Below, piece after piece: positions 58,479-64,000 of a DNA stretch of 64,000 bases (positions are counted from its first letter, which is position 1; every line of letters starts with the position of its first letter). This stretch comes from JBBQUN01 sp963698395 (GTDB lineage: Bacteria; Actinomycetota; Acidimicrobiia; Acidimicrobiales; SZUA-35). Where the stretch lies: the NCBI GenBank assembly GCA_963698395.1, contig CAVOQQ010000001.1, forward strand, positions 992,001 through 1,056,000, in the 5' to 3' direction. Both the position numbers and the translations under genes were made by a program. Under the pieces are notes generated by a model that did not search any database, was not told the origin of the DNA, and saw only the letters and a program-made list of their open reading frames with translations.

Positions 58479-58676
58479 ATGATCCTGAACCACGACCCCC
58501 TCCAACTCATCGGCCGCCGAGTCGTCATCGAATCGGACGGCGACATGATCGAAGGGACGATGTGCGCTGCGGGCCTCGGCGGCATCGTCGTGAACGTCGA
58601 TGGTGCGACGAGGCTCGTGGAGCCCGCCGAAATCGGAAGCGTCACCACCTTCGGCGCTGCCGTTCCGGCGGCCTGA
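58479..58676 (+). CDS. Small protein of unknown function, Sm-like barrel pattern
   Basis: A 65-residue protein with alternating strands: DPLQLIGRRVVIESDGDMIEG, MCAAGLGGIVVNVDGATRLVEPAE, IGSVTTFG. The pattern resembles a small SH3/Sm-like beta-barrel, but I do not recognise a family. A CTGAGGTG stretch precedes the ATG. It sits between the MscS channel and an ABC exporter on the same strand. Confidence 0.5.
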   Translation: MILNHDPLQLIGRRVVIESDGDMIEGTMCAAGLGGIVVNVDGATRLVEPAEIGSVTTFGAAVPAA

Positions 58677-58847
58677 TCGAGTCCCGGCCACACAGCGGTG
58701 GTGGGAATCATCGGGTCCCTGGTGTCGGGCAAAGCCACCGGCGGTCCCGCGGCCGTCGAGCATGACCGTGCCAGCAACGCCGAAGTCGTTGTGGCAGTGT
58801 GCAACGGTCCGTGAGGCTTCGCCTCGGATCTCGGAGAGGTGACAACC

Positions 58848-59789
58848 GTGTCGACGGCGATCATGCTGCGCAACATCGTGAAGACGTTCGGGCCGACCCG
58901 AGCCTTGGACGATCTGAACCTCGAGGTGGCAACGGGCGAGGTGCATGGGTACCTCGGTCCGAACGGCTCCGGGAAGTCGGTGACCATCCGTACCCTGCTT
59001 GGCCTGTTGCACGTCGACCGTGGCGAAGCGAAGCTGCTCGGCGGTGACCCGTGGACCGATGCGGTGGCGCTACACAAACGGCTGGCCTACGTTCCGGGCG
59101 ATGTGAACCTGTGGCCGAACCTGTCGGGCGGCGAGATCATCGACTACTTCGCACGACTTCGAGGCGATCTCGACATGGCGAAGCGGCAGCACTTCATCGA
59201 GCGGTTCGACCTCGATCCCACGAAGAAGGCCGGCACCTACTCCAAGGGCAATCGGCAGAAGGTGGCGTTGGTCGTCGCCCTTGCTTCGAATGCCGAGTTG
59301 TTCCTTCTCGACGAGCCGACGTCCGGACTCGATCCCCTCATGGAGACCGTGTTCCAGGCGTGCATCCTCGAGCTGAGCGCCGCCGGCAAGACGGTGCTGT
59401 TGTCCAGCCACATCCTGGCCGAGGTCGAGAAGCTCTGTGATCGGGTGACCATCATCCGCGAGGGCCGTGCGGTGCAATCGGGGACCCTCGACGAGCTTCG
59501 CACGACCACTCGAACCGCGATCAAGGTGTCGACGCAACGACCGATCGAGGGCTTGGAGCAACTCGGCGGCGTGCACTCGCTCCACCGTGAGGGTGCAACG
59601 ACCTCGTTCGAGGTCGACAACCCGTCGCTCGGCGCGGTCATGGTCCACCTGGCGAACTTCGGCATCCATTCACTGGTCAGTCAGCCGCCGACGCTCGAGG
59701 AGCTGTTCCTGCGTGAGTACGACACCCCGGCCGTGAGCCCGAACGACCCGGACACGAAGGCGGCGATCACGAAGGCGGCGATGTCGTGA
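58848..59789 (+). CDS. ABC transporter ATP-binding protein
   Basis: A 313-residue ATPase: Walker A GPNGSGKSVT, signature YSKGNRQKVALVVALA, Walker B LFLLDEPTSGLDP, switch VLLSSHILAEVEKL, plus a C-terminal accessory domain ending LEELFLREYD. GTG 58848 was chosen because GGAGAG lies 9 nt upstream; a GTG at 58839 would abut that box. A small GAGGC-TTC-GCCTC hairpin (58813-58825) precedes it. The 3' end overlaps the permease start. Confidence 0.92.
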   Translation: MSTAIMLRNIVKTFGPTRALDDLNLEVATGEVHGYLGPNGSGKSVTIRTLLGLLHVDRGEAKLLGGDPWTDAVALHKRLAYVPGDVNLWPNLSGGEIIDYFARLRGDLDMAKRQHFIERFDLDPTKKAGTYSKGNRQKVALVVALASNAELFLLDEPTSGLDPLMETVFQACILELSAAGKTVLLSSHILAEVEKLCDRVTIIREGRAVQSGTLDELRTTTRTAIKVSTQRPIEGLEQLGGVHSLHREGATTSFEVDNPSLGAVMVHLANFGIHSLVSQPPTLEELFLREYDTPAVSPNDPDTKAAITKAAMS

Positions 59790-61432
59790 CGGCGACCACC
59801 GTCGCGTCCGAGACGATCGACGGGGCGGCGATCCGCCGTTCCCAGCCTCGGCCATTCGCCGGCTACGGCCAGCTGTTCCGCTTCATGATCCGTCGAGATC
59901 GGCTTCGTGCCTCGATCTGGATCGGCTCGGTGCTCGGGCTGACGATCGGATCGGCAGCCAGCGTCGTTGCGCTCTACCAGACGCCGGCCGACTACCGGGA
60001 GTACGGCGAACTGGCCACGTCGGAGCCGGCGCTCAAACTGCTGGCCGGCCCCGGTTACGGCCTCGACTCACCGACGCTGGGTCCGGTGGTGATGAACGAG
60101 ACCCAGTTGTACTCCTACCTGGGCATCGCACTGATGTGCGTGTTCCTCCTGATTCGCCATACTCGAGCCGAGGAAGAGACCGATCGAGCCGAGCTCGTCC
60201 GCGCCACCCAGGTCGGTCGCCTGGCCATTCTCGCCGCTGCGGTCTCGTGGATCACGGTCGTCAATGCGGTCGTTGCCATCGGCCTGTTCATCGGGTTCGT
60301 CGCCCTCGGGGTGCCGGCGACGGGCACCGCTGCCTATGCGGCGGCAGGTTTCGGCTTGGGTCTGCTGTTCATCGGTGTCGCCGGCGTCACGGCGCAGGTG
60401 GCAAGCAGCGCACGGGCAGCAAACACGATGGCCGGGGGCTTCCTCGGTCTCGCCTTCTTGCTGCGTGGCGTCGGCGACCTGGGCACCGCCGGCCTTTCCT
60501 GGTTGTCGCCCCTGGGTTGGGCGATGAACATTCGAGCGTTTGCGGGCGAGCGTTGGTGGGTCATCGGCCTGCTCGTCGTCACCGCCGGGGGCCTCGTGTT
60601 CGCAGCAACGGTGCTGTCCGCTCATCGCGATCTCGGTGCCGGACTTCTCCGACAACGCCCCGGCCCAGCGACCGGGTCGCCCCGACTCCGCTCGCCCTTG
60701 GCCATGGCCGTTCGACTCCAGCGTGCGTCGCTGGTGGGTTGGGCCATCGGGATGGCGACGATGGGGTTCTTCTTCGGGCTGGTCGCCGATGAGGCCGGTT
60801 CGATGCTGGAGAACGAGGCCATCGCCGAGATCATCGCTCAGGCCGGTGTTGGTTCGCCGGTCGACGCGTTCCTCGCGACGATGGTGCTGATGCTCGTCCT
60901 TCTTGCCTCCGGTTTCACCATCTCGAGCGTGCTTCGGATTCGTTCCGAGGAACGAGCCGGTCGGCTGTCGCCGGTTCTCAGCGGCCCGGTCAGCAGATCG
61001 CGGACGATGCTGAGCGGACTGGTCGTTGCCATGGTCGGCTCCATGGGCATCGTCATGGCGGGCGGCGTCTCGCTCGGCACCGGAACAGTGGTGCAGGGCG
61101 GCGACGCCGGCGACATCGTTCGGCTCGCCGGCGCTTCGCTGAACATGGCGCCGGCCTCGTTCGTCCTCGGCGCACTCACTGCGGCACTGATCGGGGTTCG
61201 GCCGAACGCCGCCTCGTTCGCATGGGCCGGTCTCGCTCTTGCCGGCGTCGTCGGTCTGCTCGCCGAGACGCTACGGCTGCCGCAGTGGATGCGTGACCTC
61301 TCGCCGTTCGAGCATCCGGCGCTGCTTCCCGCCGAGTCATTCGCCTTCCTCCCGGTGCTGATCCTCCTGGTGATCGTGGCGGCGCTCGTCGGTATCGCCC
61401 TGCTGGGAATCGATCGCCGCGACATCGACTGA
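59786..61432 (+). CDS. Polyketide-antibiotic-exporter-type ABC permease
   Basis: A 548-residue permease with about twelve helices in two halves, each starting with a cytosolic basic segment (FRFMIRRDRLRASIWIGSVLG and VRLQRASLVGWAIGMATMG). The layout matches the long ABC permeases annotated as tetronasin/anibiotic exporters in actinobacteria, which replace two ABC-2 subunits. It starts at GTG 59786, overlapping the ATPase stop by 4 nt. Confidence 0.9.
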   Translation: MTATTVASETIDGAAIRRSQPRPFAGYGQLFRFMIRRDRLRASIWIGSVLGLTIGSAASVVALYQTPADYREYGELATSEPALKLLAGPGYGLDSPTLGPVVMNETQLYSYLGIALMCVFLLIRHTRAEEETDRAELVRATQVGRLAILAAAVSWITVVNAVVAIGLFIGFVALGVPATGTAAYAAAGFGLGLLFIGVAGVTAQVASSARAANTMAGGFLGLAFLLRGVGDLGTAGLSWLSPLGWAMNIRAFAGERWWVIGLLVVTAGGLVFAATVLSAHRDLGAGLLRQRPGPATGSPRLRSPLAMAVRLQRASLVGWAIGMATMGFFFGLVADEAGSMLENEAIAEIIAQAGVGSPVDAFLATMVLMLVLLASGFTISSVLRIRSEERAGRLSPVLSGPVSRSRTMLSGLVVAMVGSMGIVMAGGVSLGTGTVVQGGDAGDIVRLAGASLNMAPASFVLGALTAALIGVRPNAASFAWAGLALAGVVGLLAETLRLPQWMRDLSPFEHPALLPAESFAFLPVLILLVIVAALVGIALLGIDRRDID

Positions 61433-61530
61433 TTCGCCTTGTCAGCCGGCCGCTTCGGTGCGACAGCGCACCGGACCGCTCGATCGCCTTCCGGGTCGGT
61501 CGGCCGCTGGGCGGCACCGCGTGGTTCGTT

Positions 61531-61536
61531 TACGGT
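61531..61536 (+). promoter_or_regulatory. -10 box upstream of the gamma-glutamyltransferase gene
   Basis: TACGGT ends 6 nt before the ATG at 61543, with only GGGGCG in between. Confidence 0.5.
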
Positions 61537-61542
61537 GGGGCG

Positions 61543-63279
61543 ATGTCTGATCATTCTGGTCTTGCTCGCACCTTCAAGCAGCCGGTCGTCGCCAGTCGGG
61601 CGGTGGTGGCCACCAACCATCCGTTGGCTTCGGCTGCGGCACTCGAGGTGATGGCCGATGGCGGCAACGCCGTCGACGCCGCGGTGACGGCGCTGTTCGC
61701 GTTGACGGTCGTCGAGCCGATGATGGTCGGGGTCACCGGGTCGGGCTTCTTCGTGCATCGAACCTCGACCGGCGATGTCGTGACCCTCGACAACTACGGC
61801 ACGGTGCCCGGTGCTGCTCGGCCGGACATGTTCGAACCCGTTGCCGGCAGCCTCGACCACGAGACCGTTGCCGATCGCAACATGGTCGGCCATCTGGCCG
61901 CCACCGTGCCGGGGGCTCTGGCCGGTTGGTGCGAGATCCTCGCCAGTCACGGCACCGTCCCGCTCTCCCGAGCCATCGCTCCGGCCATCCGCTACGCCGA
62001 GGAGGGCTTCGTCGTCTCGCCCTACCTCGCGCAAGCGATCGTCGAGTCGCCCGAACTGGCCGATCACCCCGCCGCCGCAGCGATCTGGTACCCGGGCGGC
62101 GCCGGCAGGGGCCTTGCCGCCGGGTCGCGAGTGCGGCAGTTCGACTATGCGCAGACGCTTCGCACCATCGCCGCAGACGGACCCGATGCGCTGTACCACG
62201 GCGACCTCGGTGATCGGCTGGTGGCCGAGATGGAGCGGGCCGACCTCACCACCTCGGTGCGAGGCATGAGCGACCGGGGCGACGGTCTGGGCCCATGGAT
62301 CTCGAAAGCGGATCTCGCCGCCTATCGAACCCACCGGCGCGAGCCGGTGCGCGGCTCGTACCGGGACTGCGGGATCATCTCGATGCCGCCCGCCTCCTCG
62401 GGTGGGACCCATGTCGTGCAGATCCTCAACCTGTTGGAGGGCTTCGACGTGGCGGGAATGGGCTTCGGCACCGTCGCCGCCGTCCACCACTTCCTCGAGG
62501 CGCTCAAGCTCGCCTTCGCCGATCGAACCGAATACCTGGCTGATCCGGAGACGGTGTCGGTGCCGGTGGACTGGCTGACATCGAAGCGCTACGCCGACAG
62601 CCGCCGACGCGACATCTCGCCGGAACGCGCGAGTGACTTCGCCGCCGGCGCCCCGCCCCGCCCCGATGGCGAGGGATCCTCGACCACCCACCTGACCGTG
62701 GTGGACGACTCGGGTGCCATCGTCTCGACGACGCAGACCATCAATGCGCTCTTCGGCTCACGGGCCATGGTCACCGGGACCGGGATGATGCTGAACAACT
62801 GCATGTCCCTGATGGACCCAACGCCGGAGCGAACCAATTCGATCGCCCCGGGCAAGCGTGTGCTGTCGTCGATGTCGCCAACCATCGTGGAGCGCGACGG
62901 TCGCCCGTGGTTCGCCCTCGGGACACCGGGCGGCAACCGGATCTTCGCCGCGGTCACCCAGGCCATCGTCAACGTCATCGACCACGGGATGAGTCTGCAG
63001 CAGGCGGTGGAGGCACCCCGGGTGTGGACCATGGGCGCGGACGCACCGGTGCTCGTCGAGGACACCTTCCCGAATCTTTCCGAGCTGGTCGCCGGTCTCG
63101 AGCGACTCGGGCACCGGGTGGAGGTCGTCGACAAGGTCGCCGGCGGCATGAACGGGATCCTCATCGATGACGACGACCTGCGGCACGGGGCGGCGTGCTG
63201 GCGCGCCGATGGCGCCCCCGCCGGGATGTCCGGCGGATCGGCCCGCCTGGCCTCGACCACGCTCGACCGCGGTCGGTGA
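61543..63279 (+). CDS. Gamma-glutamyltransferase family protein
   Basis: A 578-residue Ntn-hydrolase that transfers or hydrolyses gamma-glutamyl groups, for example from glutathione-like thiols. The large-subunit start ASRAVVATNHPLASAAALEVMADGGNAVDAAVTA is canonical. Autocleavage should occur before the Thr in EGSSTTHLTVVDDSG (about residue 380). MLNNCMSLMDP and GTPGGNRIFAAV follow in the small subunit. No signal peptide is evident, so it is predicted cytosolic, unlike periplasmic GGTs. Confidence 0.92.
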   Translation: MSDHSGLARTFKQPVVASRAVVATNHPLASAAALEVMADGGNAVDAAVTALFALTVVEPMMVGVTGSGFFVHRTSTGDVVTLDNYGTVPGAARPDMFEPVAGSLDHETVADRNMVGHLAATVPGALAGWCEILASHGTVPLSRAIAPAIRYAEEGFVVSPYLAQAIVESPELADHPAAAAIWYPGGAGRGLAAGSRVRQFDYAQTLRTIAADGPDALYHGDLGDRLVAEMERADLTTSVRGMSDRGDGLGPWISKADLAAYRTHRREPVRGSYRDCGIISMPPASSGGTHVVQILNLLEGFDVAGMGFGTVAAVHHFLEALKLAFADRTEYLADPETVSVPVDWLTSKRYADSRRRDISPERASDFAAGAPPRPDGEGSSTTHLTVVDDSGAIVSTTQTINALFGSRAMVTGTGMMLNNCMSLMDPTPERTNSIAPGKRVLSSMSPTIVERDGRPWFALGTPGGNRIFAAVTQAIVNVIDHGMSLQQAVEAPRVWTMGADAPVLVEDTFPNLSELVAGLERLGHRVEVVDKVAGGMNGILIDDDDLRHGAACWRADGAPAGMSGGSARLASTTLDRGR

Positions 63280-63411
63280 CCACGTCGGGGGGACGCAACA
63301 CCGAGGGAGCGGTGCCCTTCGGTCGTTGCGGTTCGGCTGTGCAAAGCTGGGGATTCGTGCCCGTGACCCGGGCCTGCAGCTGCGCACTCCGCAGGAAAGA
63401 GCAACGCCACC

Positions 63412-64000
63412 ATGACCCAGTCCGCTGAATTCGGTCCTCGCACGCAGTCGGTGCTCACCGATCTGTCGATCGACGAGAAGGCAGCGATCACCGCCGGCTC
63501 GGGGTTCTTCACCATGACCGGCAGCGAGCGGCTCGGGATTCCCAACTGGATGACCACCGACGGACCGAACGGCGCCAGAGGCTCGTCGTTCCTCGGCTCG
63601 GGTGAATCGAAGGCGACGTGTATCCCGTGCGGTTCGGCGCTGGGCGCCAGTTGGGACCCGTCGCTCGTCGAGGAGCTCGGCGCACTGCTCGGACGCGAGA
63701 CTCGCCAGAAGGCCGCTCGGGTCCTGTTGGCCCCCACGGTGAACCTGCATCGCTCGCCCTTGGCCGGTCGCAACTTCGAGTGCTTTTCCGAAGACCCGTT
63801 GCTCGCCGGCAAGCTCGCCGCCGGCTACATACGGGGCGTGCAGTCCCAGGGTGTGATCACCACGGTGAAGCACTTCGTCGGCAACGAGTGCGAGACCGAT
63901 CGGTGGACGTCCAACTCGATCATCGACGAGCGTGCCCTGCGCGAGCTCTACCTCGTGCCGTTCGAACTGGCGGTGAAGGAGGGTGGCACGCTCGGGATCA
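63412..64000 (+). CDS. Glycoside hydrolase family 3 protein, N-terminal part
   Basis: 196 codons are visible and the gene runs off the window. LSIDEKAAITAGSGFFTMTGSERLGIP and MTTDGPNGARG are the standard GH3 opening, and RVLLAPTVNLHRSPLAGRNFECFSEDPLLAGKLAAGYI and TTVKHFVGNECETDR carry the substrate-binding Lys-His. The nucleophile Asp lies beyond the end. It is likely a beta-glucosidase. AGGAAAG lies upstream of the ATG. No signal peptide is seen. Confidence 0.92.
   Translation, partial: MTQSAEFGPRTQSVLTDLSIDEKAAITAGSGFFTMTGSERLGIPNWMTTDGPNGARGSSFLGSGESKATCIPCGSALGASWDPSLVEELGALLGRETRQKAARVLLAPTVNLHRSPLAGRNFECFSEDPLLAGKLAAGYIRGVQSQGVITTVKHFVGNECETDRWTSNSIIDERALRELYLVPFELAVKEGGTLGI

Noticed and set aside
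54092..61432. One large antibiotic-resistance or biosynthesis cluster from the two ABC exporters
   Set aside because: The exporters lie on opposite strands, separated by unrelated genes, and no biosynthetic enzyme is present.

Overview
The window is about 64 kb of high-GC bacterial chromosome. The organism looks like an actinobacterium, most plausibly an Acidimicrobiia/Ilumatobacter-like lineage (inference). Supporting signs are a DUF501-Ppx pair, a DUF1918 protein, an F420-dependent DDN-type protein, PP2C/FHA/Ser-Thr-kinase signalling, abundant acyl-CoA metabolism, several DUF4214 exported proteins, and many start codons preceded at 6-7 nt by a TANNNT -10 box, the actinobacterial leaderless signature.

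Layout. 1-4.9 kb: the tail of an EAL-domain protein, an acyl-CoA dehydrogenase, MobA-like and CoxG-like genes, DUF501, Ppx/GppA and a GNAT acetyltransferase. Nearly all carry single-base indels, more likely sequence error than gene decay. 5-15.5 kb: housekeeping and lipid genes (two enoyl-CoA hydratases, Maf, YbhN-like, MOSC, acyl-CoA ligase, PD-(D/E)XK nuclease, peptidase C26, an ABC-like half domain without Walker A, PurB). 15.5-32.9 kb: a phosphosignalling and surface cluster. It runs leftward as a 2084-residue Ig/FN3 protein, then MoxR, DUF58, a TgpA-like transglutaminase without its catalytic Cys and His, a His-rich membrane protein, PP2C and two FHA proteins, with a Ser/Thr kinase reading divergently. 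An HNH/DUF222 endonuclease gene and a flavin-oxidase-like gene interrupt it.

32.9-39.9 kb: an integrated island of about 6.9 kb in tRNA-Leu(TAA), bounded by 56-bp direct repeats (55 of 56 identical). Its integrase is truncated and fused in frame to the C-terminal half of a DUF4214 protein. It carries three toxin-antitoxin-like pairs: DUF4160/DUF2442, HigBA with a palindromic operator, and a less familiar pair whose 32-bp palindrome covers a -35 box. 39.9-45.1 kb: a macro-domain gene whose stop codon lies inside the right attachment repeat, an SDR fragment, and three DUF4214 exported proteins, one homologous to the island fusion. 45.1-50.2 kb: a two-component system with an ABC exporter and an MFS transporter. 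50.4-64 kb: glutamate-synthase-like flavoprotein, universal stress protein, DedA, DUF1918, two ABC exporters, DDN-type protein, lipoprotein, MscS channel, gamma-glutamyltransferase, and the start of a GH3 glycosidase.

The most interesting parts are the phosphosignalling/pseudo-transglutaminase cluster and the tRNA-Leu island with its chimeric integrase and dense toxin-antitoxin content.
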